Assembly (NCBI GenBank): GCA_900759015.1
Contig: CAAEUE010000001.1
Span: forward strand, 1-64,000
DNA length: 64,000 nucleotides
Reading direction: 5' to 3'
DNA from: Clostridia bacterium
Lineage (GTDB): Bacteria; Bacillota; Clostridia; TANB77; CAG-508
The notes under the pieces were generated by a model. That model saw only the letters and a program-made list of their open reading frames with translations. It did no database searches and was not told the DNA's origin. Below, in pieces: positions 16,053 to 25,373 of the stretch (its first letter is position 1; each line of letters opens with the position of its first letter). Both the position numbers and the translations under genes were made by a program.

Positions 16053-16682
16053 ATGAAAGAAAAAGAAGAGGAAAGACTAAAAGAACTAAAAAAAATAGAA
16101 TTTGGATATCATAAAAAGGGAATAAAATATATTGCAGGGATAGATGAAGCTGGAAGAGGACCACTAGCTGGACCTGTTGTGGTAGGTTGTGTAATAATGC
16201 CAGAAGATTCAATGATAGAAGGAATAAATGATTCTAAAAAAGTTTCAGAAAAGAAGAGAGAAAAACTATATGATGAAATTATAGAAAATGCAGTAAGTTG
16301 GTCAGTTGCAATAATAGATAAACAAGATATAGATGAACTTAATATTCTTAATGCTACTAAAAAAGGTGTTACAGAAGCAATAAAAGGTTTAAAAATAAAA
16401 CCAGAATTAATTTTAGTTGATGCTTTAAATGGAATAGATACATGTAATATAAAATATGATTCTATAATTAAAGGTGATGCAAAATGCTATAGCATTTCTG
16501 CGGCATCAATACTGGCTAAAGTTACAAGGGATAGAATAATGAGACAATGGGACGAAGTCTATCCTCAATATGGTTTTGCAAAACATAAAGGTTATGGAAC
16601 AAAAGCACATATAGAAGCACTTAAAGAATATGGACCATGTCCAATACATAGAAAAACTTTTATAAAACATTTTGTAGATTAA
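16053..16682 (+). CDS. rnhB: Ribonuclease HII
   Basis: A 209-residue RNase HII, which nicks RNA/DNA hybrids and removes single ribonucleotides from DNA. The GIDEAGRGPLAGPVV motif contributes the first Asp-Glu pair; SKKVSEKKREKLY, the VDALNGID strand and the KGDAKCYSISAASILAKVTRD segment supply the rest of the site. An N-terminal Lys/Glu-rich helix of about 20 residues precedes the core. GGAGGG lies before ATG 16053. Confidence 0.95.
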   Translation: MKEKEEERLKELKKIEFGYHKKGIKYIAGIDEAGRGPLAGPVVVGCVIMPEDSMIEGINDSKKVSEKKREKLYDEIIENAVSWSVAIIDKQDIDELNILNATKKGVTEAIKGLKIKPELILVDALNGIDTCNIKYDSIIKGDAKCYSISAASILAKVTRDRIMRQWDEVYPQYGFAKHKGYGTKAHIEALKEYGPCPIHRKTFIKHFVD

Positions 16683-16737
16683 TAAATATTAAAAATGTTG
16701 CTTTTTAGCGAAAATAAAATAAAGTATGGAGAAAATG

Positions 16738-18039
16738 ATGAATATTATTGATATTATTGCGAAAAAAAGGGATGGCAAGGAATTAGAAACCAATGAAATA
16801 AATTACTTTATTTCAGAATATACAAAAAATAGAATAGAAGATTATCAAGCAGCAGCATTAATTATGGCAATATATATAAATGGTATGAGTTATAGAGAAA
16901 CCAAAGACTTAACTATGGCCATGGCTAGTTCTGGTGATGTGTTAGATTTATCTGAATTAGGTACTAATGTTGTAGATAAACATAGTACTGGAGGAGTAGG
17001 GGATAAGGTTACAATAATATTAGCTCCACTAATCGCATCATTAGGTATTCCTGTTGCTAAGATGTCTGGAAGAGGATTAGGATTTACTGGTGGAACTGCA
17101 GATAAGATTGAGGCTATTCCAGGTTATAATACAGGAATTTCTGAAAAAGAATTTATAGATAATGTAAAAAATATAGGTATAAGCTTAATTACCCAAACAC
17201 TTAATTTAGCACCTGCTGACAAAAAAATATATGCATTAAGAGATACTATTGCATGTACAGAAAGCATTCCTCTAATAGCTTCCAGTATAATGAGCAAAAA
17301 AATTGCAAGTGGAGCAAATAAAATTGTTTTAGATGTTACTTGTGGTTTTGGTGCTTTTATGAAAAACATAGGAGATGCAAGAGAACTTTCAAAAACTATG
17401 ATAGAAATAGGAAATTTAGCTAATAGAGAAACCGTGTGTGTAATTACTAATATGAATGAACCACTTGGTTTTGCAGTTGGAAATAGTTTAGAGATAATAG
17501 AAGCTATAGAATTTTTACAAGGTAAGATGCCAGAAGACCTAAAACAAGTTGTATTAGAACTTGGTGCGTATATGGTTAAACTTGCAGGTAAAGGTTCAAA
17601 TATAGAAGAAAATAAAAAAATATTATTAGAAAATATACAAAATGGTAAAGCATATAATAAGTTTATTGAGCTTGTACGAAATCAAGGTGGAGATATAGAA
17701 TATGTCAAAGATGTAACTAAGTTTGAAAAAGCTCCAATAATACAAGAAGTGATTTCGACTACTGAAGGATATATACAAGAAATTAATGCTGAAAAAATAG
17801 GTAAATTATCATGTGATTTAGGTGCAGGCAGAAAAACTAAAAATGATCAAATTAATTTACAAGTAGGAATTGTTTTAAATAAGAAAATAGGAGATTTTGT
17901 GAATAAAGGTGACAAGTTGGCTACAATATATGCAAATGATATAGAGAGGGCTAAAGATACAGAAAATGAACTTCTAAAAACATACAAAATTGGACAAGAA
18001 AAAATAGAAGAGAGAACAATTATTGATATAATAGAATAA
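16738..18039 (+). CDS. pdp: Pyrimidine-nucleoside phosphorylase
   Basis: A roughly 433-residue enzyme of the thymidine/pyrimidine-nucleoside phosphorylase family, splitting uridine, thymidine and deoxyuridine to base and (deoxy)ribose-1-phosphate. Visible motifs: KHSTGGVGDKVT (phosphate-binding), KMSGRGLGFTGGTADK and the SKKIASGANKIVLDVTCG stretch. GGAG at 16728-16731 best serves ATG 16738; ATGs at 16726 and 16735 are also in frame. Together with deoD and mtnN it indicates active nucleoside salvage. Confidence 0.92.
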   Translation: MNIIDIIAKKRDGKELETNEINYFISEYTKNRIEDYQAAALIMAIYINGMSYRETKDLTMAMASSGDVLDLSELGTNVVDKHSTGGVGDKVTIILAPLIASLGIPVAKMSGRGLGFTGGTADKIEAIPGYNTGISEKEFIDNVKNIGISLITQTLNLAPADKKIYALRDTIACTESIPLIASSIMSKKIASGANKIVLDVTCGFGAFMKNIGDARELSKTMIEIGNLANRETVCVITNMNEPLGFAVGNSLEIIEAIEFLQGKMPEDLKQVVLELGAYMVKLAGKGSNIEENKKILLENIQNGKAYNKFIELVRNQGGDIEYVKDVTKFEKAPIIQEVISTTEGYIQEINAEKIGKLSCDLGAGRKTKNDQINLQVGIVLNKKIGDFVNKGDKLATIYANDIERAKDTENELLKTYKIGQEKIEERTIIDIIE

Positions 18040-18149
18040 ATAAGAAAAGTTGCTTCGAACATATACAGATTGCTTTGCAATTGCACGAGTATAGGAAACT
18101 TAACCTTGTTGATTCAGAAAAAACTGACGATTTTTACTATGCAATAAAG

Positions 18150-18184
18150 AAAGTTGATAGAAAACAAAAATTTCTATCAACTTT
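18150..18184. terminator. Convergent terminator between pdp and the ylbJ pair
   Basis: AAAGTTGATAGAAA (18150-18163) pairs with TTTCTATCAACTTT (18171-18184), a 14-bp stem with T/A-rich flanks. It overlaps the end of the small minus-strand gene. Confidence 0.75.
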
Positions 18185-18365
18185 TTCCATTACACATCTT
18201 TTCATATTCTTTGCATTTTATTTTATAGTCCATTTGCATGCATAAACATTTATAGTACATATATCCTTGTTCATATTGATTCATGGGATTAAAGAAATTT
18301 TCAGGGTCAGGAAAATCATATGACTGATATCCATTTAAATTTGAAAAATCAATATTTTTATCCAT
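18177..18365 (-). CDS. Small protein of unknown function downstream of ylbJ (62 aa)
   Basis: A 62-residue soluble protein rich in Asn, Asp and Tyr with a Cys-containing C-terminal half (YYKCLCMQMDYKIKCKEYEKMC). AGGAGG precedes ATG 18365. It lies 16 nt after ylbJ on the same strand and ends in a terminator, so it is probably the second gene of a ylbJ operon. Its composition recalls small spore-associated proteins, but I recognise no family; a sporulation role is only an inference from the neighbour. Confidence 0.65.
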   Translation of the reverse strand: MDKNIDFSNLNGYQSYDFPDPENFFNPMNQYEQGYMYYKCLCMQMDYKIKCKEYEKMCNGKS

Positions 18366-18381
18366 AAAATCAACCTCCTAG

Positions 18382-19452
18382 TTATACATATTCAAAAATA
18401 CTAACAATATTACTTAAATCTAAAGATAAAAAGCTAAAAAAATGAAATACTAAAAAAGTATAAAAAGCAGCAATAACTCCTTGTAAAAATTTGCCTAAAA
18501 TATATGACTTAATTGAAACATCTGATTTAGCAGTAAAACTATATACTTGCAATAAAACAGATATTCCACCAAAACCTAATATAAAAGCACAAATAATAAT
18601 ACTAAAAGAAATATTTTTAATAGGAATACTACTTATTTGTTGTAATCCATTTGTTATTTCTAAAAATCCATTTAAAATACCTTGAGCAAAGTCAGGAGTA
18701 ATATGTAATAAATTAAATAATGGACTTAATATGGCACTACTTAAATCTATAAGATGTGTCCTATTAAAAATAGAGATAATTACAGAAAAAAGAACAATAA
18801 ATCCACCAATATTTAGTATTGTAAAGATAGAATTCTTTATTGCTGACATCAATACATCTCCAATATTAGAACGATTAACAGTAGTATTTGTAATACGAGT
18901 TGTAGAAGAGGAAGTTGCAATATTTACATCTTTATATTTCCAAAATCTAAAAATAATACCTACTGTTAATGAAGCTAAAATATGAGTAACTAATAATATA
19001 ATTCCTGTTGTGGTATCTTTAAAAAGTCCAATACCAATTGTTCCTAAAATAAATAATGGACCGGAATTATTAGTAAATGCTAATAAACGTTCTGCTTCTG
19101 GTTTAGTTAAAATATTTTTATTTCTTAAATCACATACAATTTTTGCACCAACAGGGTATCCACTAACAATTCCCATAATTAATGGATAACTACCTTCTCC
19201 AGGAACGTTAAATAGTGGTCTCATCAATTTATTAAAAAATTTACCTAGAATAGCTATTACATTTGTATGGCTTAAAAGTTCTGTGGCAACAAAGAATGGA
19301 AAAAGAGCAGGAATAATATTATTTGCCCATAAATATAATCCGTTTTTGGCAGAAGCCAGGTTAGATGTAGAGAATAATACAAGTAATATTGTAAAAAGCA
19401 CAAAAATAATACTAAAAAAGTTTTTTCTAAGTGAAAAAGTAAGTATCTTCAT
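18382..19452 (-). CDS. ylbJ: Sporulation integral membrane protein YlbJ
   Basis: A 356-residue polytopic membrane protein. The WANNIIPALFPFFVATELL segment, the RPLFNVPGEGSYPLIMGIVS motif, SGYPVGAKI and FTNNSGPLFILGTIGIG are characteristic of YlbJ, which in Bacillus is sigma-E controlled and needed for spore cortex formation. It therefore points to a spore-forming ancestry. It is divergent from mfd. Confidence 0.92.
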   Translation of the reverse strand: MKILTFSLRKNFFSIIFVLFTILLVLFSTSNLASAKNGLYLWANNIIPALFPFFVATELLSHTNVIAILGKFFNKLMRPLFNVPGEGSYPLIMGIVSGYPVGAKIVCDLRNKNILTKPEAERLLAFTNNSGPLFILGTIGIGLFKDTTTGIILLVTHILASLTVGIIFRFWKYKDVNIATSSSTTRITNTTVNRSNIGDVLMSAIKNSIFTILNIGGFIVLFSVIISIFNRTHLIDLSSAILSPLFNLLHITPDFAQGILNGFLEITNGLQQISSIPIKNISFSIIICAFILGFGGISVLLQVYSFTAKSDVSIKSYILGKFLQGVIAAFYTFLVFHFFSFLSLDLSNIVSIFEYV

Positions 19453-19541
19453 AGGTTCTCCTTAAATTGAATATTTATTACTATATATATTTCAATTTTT
19501 TGGAAAATATTATATAATATATACTGTTAAAGGAGAGAAAT

Positions 19542-22500
19542 ATGAATCCAGTATTAGCAGAACTTACTAAATCAGACAAATTTAATGAATATTTAGAAAG
19601 AATAAAAAAATCAAATGCCCCAATATCTATATTGGGGGTAGCTGGCGTGGGAGCACCACAAATTGTAGCTTCTACAGAAGAAAATATAAAAAGACCAGTA
19701 TGTCTTATAACATATAATGAATTACAAGCAAAAAAACTTGCAGAAGAGATAAGAAGTTATATTAATGGAGTGTTCTTTTTTCCAAAAAGAGAAATACTCA
19801 CATATGATTATGTTGCTGAAAGCAAAGAACTTCCATATGAAAGAATAGAAGTTTTAAAAAATATTAAAAATGGAAAAATTAAAGTTTTAGTGTGTTCTAT
19901 TGAATCTTTATTACAACCAATAATTTCAGAAGATATTTTATTTAAAAATAAAATATCTGTAAAAGTTGGAGAAACTTACGATTTAGAAGAATTAAAAAGA
20001 AAAATCGCTATGTTAGGTTACACTAAAACAGAAATGATAGATGGAAAAGGTGAATTTAGTAGTAGAGGTGGAATTTTAGATTTATCATTTGATGATAAAT
20101 ATGGAATAAGGATAGAATTCTGGGGTGATGAAGTAGATTCTATTCGAAAATTTGATATACAAACTCAAAGATCTGTAGATATGATTCAAGAAGTAGAAAT
20201 AAATCCACTGCATGAATATTTATTAGAGAACAGCTTAGAAGAAGTTTGTAATAAAATATTAAACCATATAGATGAGTATACAGAGAATCAAAAAAATAAT
20301 GTTAAAGAAGATATAGAATTAATAAAGACTGGAGAATATATTTCAAAAGTTGATAAATATTTTAAATTCTTCTATAGTAAGAAATCCTCGTTACTAGATT
20401 ACATTACTGAAAAATACATTTTATTTGTAGAAGAACCAAAGAAAATCTTAGCTAGAGGTAAAAACATATTAAAAGATATAGAAGGATTAGAAAATGCTTT
20501 AATAGAAAAAGAAAGAATAATTCCAAATGCGTTAGAAAATTATATAAGCACAGAAGAGTTCTCTAATAATATTAATGAGATGAAAAAGATATATTTAATT
20601 TCTGATGATTTAGGAGATAGCCTAGAAGCTGAAAAATATTATTTTAGATTTAGAACATTAAACTATAATAGGTCTGACTTTAATAAATTTATTGATGATA
20701 TTTTAAAAGCAAAGGAAGAAGGGAAAAAACTATATTTATATGTTAATTCTAAAGAAAAGGCTAAAAAATTACAGGCTGTTTTAGATGAAAATGAAATTAT
20801 TTCTGAATATAAAGAAGATTTAAAATATTCTGAAATAAGTAATGGAATTGCTGTAAAAATTGTTGTAGGAAGTCTAGAACAAGGCTATGAAAGTTATGAG
20901 GCTAATATTCTAGTAATAGTAGCAAATGATTTAATTAGTATAGAAAAAAGAAAAAGAAGAAAAGCAAGTAAGCTTTTTAATGAAGCCGAAAAAATTATTT
21001 TCTCAGAATTAAAACAAGGGGATTATGTAGTACATAAAATTCATGGTATAGGTCAATTCGTTGGAGTAAATACTATTGTTACAGACAAAACAACAAAAGA
21101 TTATATCAAAATAAAATATAAAAATGATGATATGCTTTATGTACCAACAGACCAATTAGATAATGTAAAAAAATATATTGGAGGAGGAGATACTCTTCCA
21201 AAGATTAACAGACTTGGAAGTAAAGAATGGGAAAATACTAAAGAGAGAGTAAAGAAGAATTTAAGAGAAGTTGCACGAGAATTAATCGAATTATATGCAA
21301 AAAGGCAAAAATCTAAAGGTTATGCTTTTTCTAAAGATACCCCTTGGCAACAAGAATTTGAAAATAGCTTTATGTACCAAGAAACAGATGATCAATTAAG
21401 ATGTATCGAAGAAATAAAAAAAGACATGGAAATGCAAAAGCCAATGGATAGACTATTATGTGGTGATGTTGGTTATGGTAAAACAGAAGTTGCAATTAGA
21501 GCTGCATTTAAAGCTGTTATGGATCAAAAGCAGGTTGCATATCTAGTGCCAACTACAGTTCTTGCAGATCAACAATATAAAAGTTTTAAAGAAAGAATGC
21601 AGGATTTTCCAGTTAATATAGAAGTTTTAAATAGATTTAGAACTAAAAAAGAGCAACAAGAAATAATTAGAAAACTAAAATTAGGCGAAATTGATATAGT
21701 TATAGGAACACATAGAATATTAAGTAAAGATATAGAATTTAAAGATTTAGGCTTATTAATAATTGATGAAGAGCATAGATTTGGAGTTAAAGATAAAGAG
21801 AAAATAAAAGAATATAAAAACAGTATTGATGTATTAACAATGACTGCTACACCAATTCCAAGGACATTGCATATGTCAATAGTTGGTGTAAGAGATATGT
21901 CTATAATATATGAACCACCTCAAAATAGAAAGCCTGTGCAGACATATGTATTAGAATATGATGAAGAAGTAGTAAAAGAAGCCATTACAAAAGAGCTAGA
22001 AAGGGATGGTCAAGTATTTTACTTATACAATAATGTAGAAGGTATAGAAAGAAAGGCAAATGAAATATTAAAATTAGTACCAGAAGCCAAAGTAAGTTAT
22101 GCACATGGTAAGATGTCTGGTAATGAGTTAGAGAATATAATGCTTGATTTTATTAATGGTGAAACAAATGTATTAGTTTGTACAACAATTTTAGAATCTG
22201 GAATTGATATTCCAAATGCAAATACGATAATTGTAGAAAATGCAGATAGATTAGGATTGGCTCAGTTGTATCAAATAAGAGGAAGAGTTGGAAGAAGTGA
22301 TGCACAAGCATATGCATATATCACCTATAAGAGGGATAAGCTATTATCAGAAGTTGCAGATAAAAGATTAAAAGCGATGAAGGAATTTACAGAGTTTGGT
22401 TCTGGATTTAAGATTGCGATGAGAGACTTAGAAATAAGAGGAGCAGGAAGTATGCTCGGGGAAATCCAACATGGACATATGGAACAAGTTGGTTATGATA

Positions 22501-23009
22501 CATATTGCAATTTATTAGATCAAGTTATAAAGGAAATGAAAGATATTCCTCAAGAAGAAGAGGGAAAAGATGTACAAATAGACTTAAATGTATCAAGTTA
22601 TATTCCAGACAGTTATATAACAGATTCAAGCCAAAAGATAAAAATTTATCAAGATATTGCTTTGTGTAGAACAGAAGAGGATATTCAAAATATAATAGAT
22701 GAAATGATTGATATTTATGGCGAGATTCCAGCAGAGGTAGAAAATCTATTAAATATTGCAAGGATAAAGTCTTTAGCTAAGAAACTACATATTTTTAGAA
22801 TTCAACAAAAAGCTAATGGAGTAGTATTTTCTTTTGAAGGTGAGAGTTTTAAATTTGATATTGTGGATAAACTACTTAAAGAGTATAGAAATAAAATTAA
22901 ATTTTCCCCAGGAAAAGACCCATATATTACATACAAAATAGAGGAATTATCAGATGATAAGATTTTATTTAGTATTAAAGAATTCTTAAAATTCTTATGC
23001 GAAAACTAG
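19542..23009 (+). CDS. mfd: Transcription-repair coupling factor
   Basis: A 1155-residue Mfd, full length. It releases stalled RNA polymerase and recruits UvrA. Order: UvrB-homology region (residues about 1-300), a linker domain, the CarD-like RNA-polymerase-interacting domain (GDYVVHKIHGIGQFVGV, about residue 490), the SF2 translocase with Walker A CGDVGYGKTEVA and the DEEH box (LLIIDEEHRFG), the TMTATPIPRTL motif III and QIRGRVGRS motif VI, then the TRCF C-terminal domain. AAAGGAGAG lies before ATG 19542. uvrC is also in the window. Confidence 0.97.
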   Translation: MNPVLAELTKSDKFNEYLERIKKSNAPISILGVAGVGAPQIVASTEENIKRPVCLITYNELQAKKLAEEIRSYINGVFFFPKREILTYDYVAESKELPYERIEVLKNIKNGKIKVLVCSIESLLQPIISEDILFKNKISVKVGETYDLEELKRKIAMLGYTKTEMIDGKGEFSSRGGILDLSFDDKYGIRIEFWGDEVDSIRKFDIQTQRSVDMIQEVEINPLHEYLLENSLEEVCNKILNHIDEYTENQKNNVKEDIELIKTGEYISKVDKYFKFFYSKKSSLLDYITEKYILFVEEPKKILARGKNILKDIEGLENALIEKERIIPNALENYISTEEFSNNINEMKKIYLISDDLGDSLEAEKYYFRFRTLNYNRSDFNKFIDDILKAKEEGKKLYLYVNSKEKAKKLQAVLDENEIISEYKEDLKYSEISNGIAVKIVVGSLEQGYESYEANILVIVANDLISIEKRKRRKASKLFNEAEKIIFSELKQGDYVVHKIHGIGQFVGVNTIVTDKTTKDYIKIKYKNDDMLYVPTDQLDNVKKYIGGGDTLPKINRLGSKEWENTKERVKKNLREVARELIELYAKRQKSKGYAFSKDTPWQQEFENSFMYQETDDQLRCIEEIKKDMEMQKPMDRLLCGDVGYGKTEVAIRAAFKAVMDQKQVAYLVPTTVLADQQYKSFKERMQDFPVNIEVLNRFRTKKEQQEIIRKLKLGEIDIVIGTHRILSKDIEFKDLGLLIIDEEHRFGVKDKEKIKEYKNSIDVLTMTATPIPRTLHMSIVGVRDMSIIYEPPQNRKPVQTYVLEYDEEVVKEAITKELERDGQVFYLYNNVEGIERKANEILKLVPEAKVSYAHGKMSGNELENIMLDFINGETNVLVCTTILESGIDIPNANTIIVENADRLGLAQLYQIRGRVGRSDAQAYAYITYKRDKLLSEVADKRLKAMKEFTEFGSGFKIAMRDLEIRGAGSMLGEIQHGHMEQVGYDTYCNLLDQVIKEMKDIPQEEEGKDVQIDLNVSSYIPDSYITDSSQKIKIYQDIALCRTEEDIQNIIDEMIDIYGEIPAEVENLLNIARIKSLAKKLHIFRIQQKANGVVFSFEGESFKFDIVDKLLKEYRNKIKFSPGKDPYITYKIEELSDDKILFSIKEFLKFLCEN

Positions 23010-23018
23010 GAGGTAAGT

Positions 23019-23915
23019 ATGCAAATTATTACTAGTAAAGATAATGAAAATATAAAAAGTATCAAAAAACTAAAGGAAAGAAAATATAGAGATTTAAATA
23101 ATGAATATATAATAGAAGGAATAAAAATATTAAAGGAAGCAATTCAAGAAAAAGCTGTCATTAAAAAAATTGTAATATGTGAGGAATGCCTAGCTAATAA
23201 CATAATAGATGATAAGCTTTTATATGAAATAGCTAAATATGATTGCTTATATGTAAGCAAAAAGATTTTTGAAGGTCTTACAGATGTTTCTAAACCACAA
23301 GGAATATTAGCAGTAGTAGAAAAGAATAATAAAAAGGATATTAATTATAATGAAGATATAATTGTGGCATTAGATGGTCTGCAAGATCCAGGAAATTTAG
23401 GAACTATATTACGAACTTTAGATAGTGCAAATTTATCACAAGTTATAGTATCTAAAGATACAGTTGATGCATATAATCCTAAGGTAGTAAGATCAACAAT
23501 GGGAGCAATTTTTAGAGTTAATATAGTAGAAGCAGAAAATCTTAAAGAAACTTTAAAAGAAATGAAAAGACATAAATATAAAGTTATGTGCACAGACCTA
23601 ACAGCAAGTAAAAATATTTATGAAATAGATTATAATAAAAAAATACTAGTAATAGGAAATGAAGCAAATGGAATATCTAAAGACCTATTAGATATGGCCG
23701 ATGAAAAAATTATTATTCCAATGCTAGGAAAAACAGAAAGTTTAAACGCATCAGTTGCAACAAGTATTATAGTATATGAATATGTAAGAAGAAAAATCGG
23801 GATTCGGATAGGGATTCGGGGACGTTCCTTAAATCCCTGTATATATTGTAATATTATTAAAATAAAAAACACAGCATTTAATTATGAACTAACAAAAAAA
23901 TACCTAAATTTTTGA
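23019..23915 (+). CDS. TrmH/SpoU-family RNA 2'-O-methyltransferase with repeat-derived C-terminal extension
   Basis: A 298-residue SPOUT methyltransferase that methylates ribose 2'-OH in rRNA or tRNA. An N-terminal substrate-binding domain (NEYIIEGIKILKEAI) is followed by the knot domain with LDGLQDPGNLGTILRT, VIGNEANGIS and SLNASVATSIIVYEYVRR motifs. The family normally ends just after that last motif (about residue 260). Here the frame runs on for about 38 residues encoded by a dispersed repeat (23799-23837) and the 5' arm of the terminator. It is 10 nt after mfd and likely in its operon. Confidence 0.9.
   Translation: MQIITSKDNENIKSIKKLKERKYRDLNNEYIIEGIKILKEAIQEKAVIKKIVICEECLANNIIDDKLLYEIAKYDCLYVSKKIFEGLTDVSKPQGILAVVEKNNKKDINYNEDIIVALDGLQDPGNLGTILRTLDSANLSQVIVSKDTVDAYNPKVVRSTMGAIFRVNIVEAENLKETLKEMKRHKYKVMCTDLTASKNIYEIDYNKKILVIGNEANGISKDLLDMADEKIIIPMLGKTESLNASVATSIIVYEYVRRKIGIRIGIRGRSLNPCIYCNIIKIKNTAFNYELTKKYLNF
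23799..23837 (+). repeat. Dispersed inverted repeat, copy 1 (inside the SpoU-gene 3' end)
   Basis: GGGATTCGGGGACGTTCC then TTAAATCCC at 23811-23837, preceded by a partial tandem copy GGGATTCGGATA (23799-23810). The ends GGGATT and AAATCCC are inverted. Related copies lie near 45490, 51150, 51200, 54980 and 59050. Confidence 0.75.
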
Positions 23916-23945
23916 GTTCAATTAATTTAAAGGCTGTGTTTTTTA
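23865..23945 (+). terminator. Long-arm terminator after mfd/SpoU genes
   Basis: ACACAGC (23869-23875) pairs with GCTGTGT (23933-23939), with further AT pairing inside, followed by T6. The stem's 5' arm is inside the extended reading frame. Confidence 0.65.
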
Positions 23946-24021
23946 TAGTAAAAATCTAACTTTATATATAATCAATATTGATTTAAAGTACCTATAATAT
24001 AATTTTTTACAAGATGAATAA

Positions 24022-24570
24022 TCAAGTATTTTCTTCATCTTCACAATTTAATGCTTTCATAATTTTAGGATAAATTTCTGTTGCATTATTTTTCCAATTA
24101 TCAACGATTCTTTTTGCATGTTCACTAGAACCAGCAAGAGTTCTAATTTCAAATACTGTTTCTCCATTTTCTGTTATTTTGCAAGAAATTTTAAAAGATT
24201 TTTCGGTTTTGGGAATATATTCAGCCGAAACAGATACTTCATTTTCTATTATATTCAGTTCATTTTTAAAATTTTTATCTACTTTTAATTTTAAAATACC
24301 TGGAATCATATCACCTGTTAATCTTAATGCTTCTATACCTTTGGGAGTTATTTTGTAAAGAGTATTTTCATCAAGTTTAATTGAAGTTATATATTCTGCA
24401 GACATTAAGTCTAATAAAAATTGTTGAAAATAAAAATAATTAATGTCTGTAATTGTAAGAACTAATTTTAAAAATTCATCATTTGTAATTGGTTTATTAA
24501 TTTTGTATAAAATATATAAAATTAGTGCTTTTAATTCTGCCATAGTGTCTTTATCAGAAGATAATTTCAT
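24022..24570 (-). CDS. DUF4364 family protein
   Basis: A 182-residue cytoplasmic protein resembling DUF4364: an N-terminal winged-helix-like part (LKALILYILYKINKPITNDEF, YFYFQQFLLDLMSAEYI, LYKITPKGIEALRL) and a C-terminal alpha/beta part. Such proteins look like small transcription regulators, but no target is known to me. It is transcribed away from the J-domain gene, sharing the upstream region 24571-24732. Confidence 0.75.
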   Translation of the reverse strand: MKLSSDKDTMAELKALILYILYKINKPITNDEFLKLVLTITDINYFYFQQFLLDLMSAEYITSIKLDENTLYKITPKGIEALRLTGDMIPGILKLKVDKNFKNELNIIENEVSVSAEYIPKTEKSFKISCKITENGETVFEIRTLAGSSEHAKRIVDNWKNNATEIYPKIMKALNCEDEENT

Positions 24571-24732
24571 TTATTGTTCAACTCCTTATGTAATAATACA
24601 GAAATTATAACACTAATTGACAAAAAATACTATTATATTTTGATAAAAAATGCTATAATCATTTTAATTGATGGTACTAAATTATGAAACTAAAAATTTG
24701 TATATGATGTGCTAATTAATGTGGAGGTAATA

Positions 24733-25281
24733 ATGAAAAATTACTATGAAATGTTAGAGGTTAGTGAAAATGCATCTAAAGAAGTAATAGATAAAGCATA
24801 CAAGGTGTTGGCGAAAAAATATCATCCAGACTTACAAGAAGAAAAAAATAAAAAAGCTGCTGAAGAAAAAATAAAAAGCTTAAATGAAGCATATGAAGTA
24901 TTATCTAATCCTCAAAAAAAGCAAGCTTATGATGCAAAACTAGAAAGATTAAAAAAAGAAGAGGAACAAAGAAAACAAGTAGAGCAACAAAGATATGTTA
25001 ATAATATTAGTAATGTTTATGCCAGGCAATATGAAAATGCACAAAGAGATGCAGAAAAAAATAGGGTCATAAATAAGCAGTTTAAGAAAGAATATAAAAG
25101 AGAGTTAAGAAGGTTGAGGATTGAAGGATTTATTAGAAAAATAGTAGCAATAGTAAGTGTAATTGCAGTGCTTGCATTAATATGCTTTATTATATATATA
25201 ATTCCAGCAACAAATAGATGGCTACATAATTTATATGAAAATAATGTTATAATAAAAGCAATTGTTGATGCGATAAGCTGA
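24733..25281 (+). CDS. Membrane-anchored J-domain (DnaJ-like) protein
   Basis: A 182-residue protein with an N-terminal J domain (residues 1-70: YYEMLEVSENASKEVIDKAY, the catalytic HPD in KKYHPDLQ, LNEAYEVLSNPQKKQAYD), a Lys/Glu/Gln-rich coiled middle and one membrane helix near residues 136-158. It lacks the Gly/Phe, zinc and C-terminal domains of DnaJ, so it is a type III co-chaperone that would recruit DnaK to the membrane. GGAGGT at 24723-24728 supports ATG 24733. Confidence 0.88.
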   Translation: MKNYYEMLEVSENASKEVIDKAYKVLAKKYHPDLQEEKNKKAAEEKIKSLNEAYEVLSNPQKKQAYDAKLERLKKEEEQRKQVEQQRYVNNISNVYARQYENAQRDAEKNRVINKQFKKEYKRELRRLRIEGFIRKIVAIVSVIAVLALICFIIYIIPATNRWLHNLYENNVIIKAIVDAIS

Positions 25282-25303
25282 TTTTTGTAATAAAAATAAA
25301 AAT

Positions 25304-25333
25304 TTGACAGATACTTATTATAAAGTGTATAAT
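25304..25333 (+). promoter_or_regulatory. Promoter of ldh
   Basis: TTGACA (25304-25309), 18-nt spacer, TATAAT (25328-25333): both hexamers are perfect consensus, suggesting strong expression. Confidence 0.8.
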
Positions 25334-25373
25334 ATTAGACTGGAAAGATAAGAAGAGAAAGGAAGTTTTTTAT

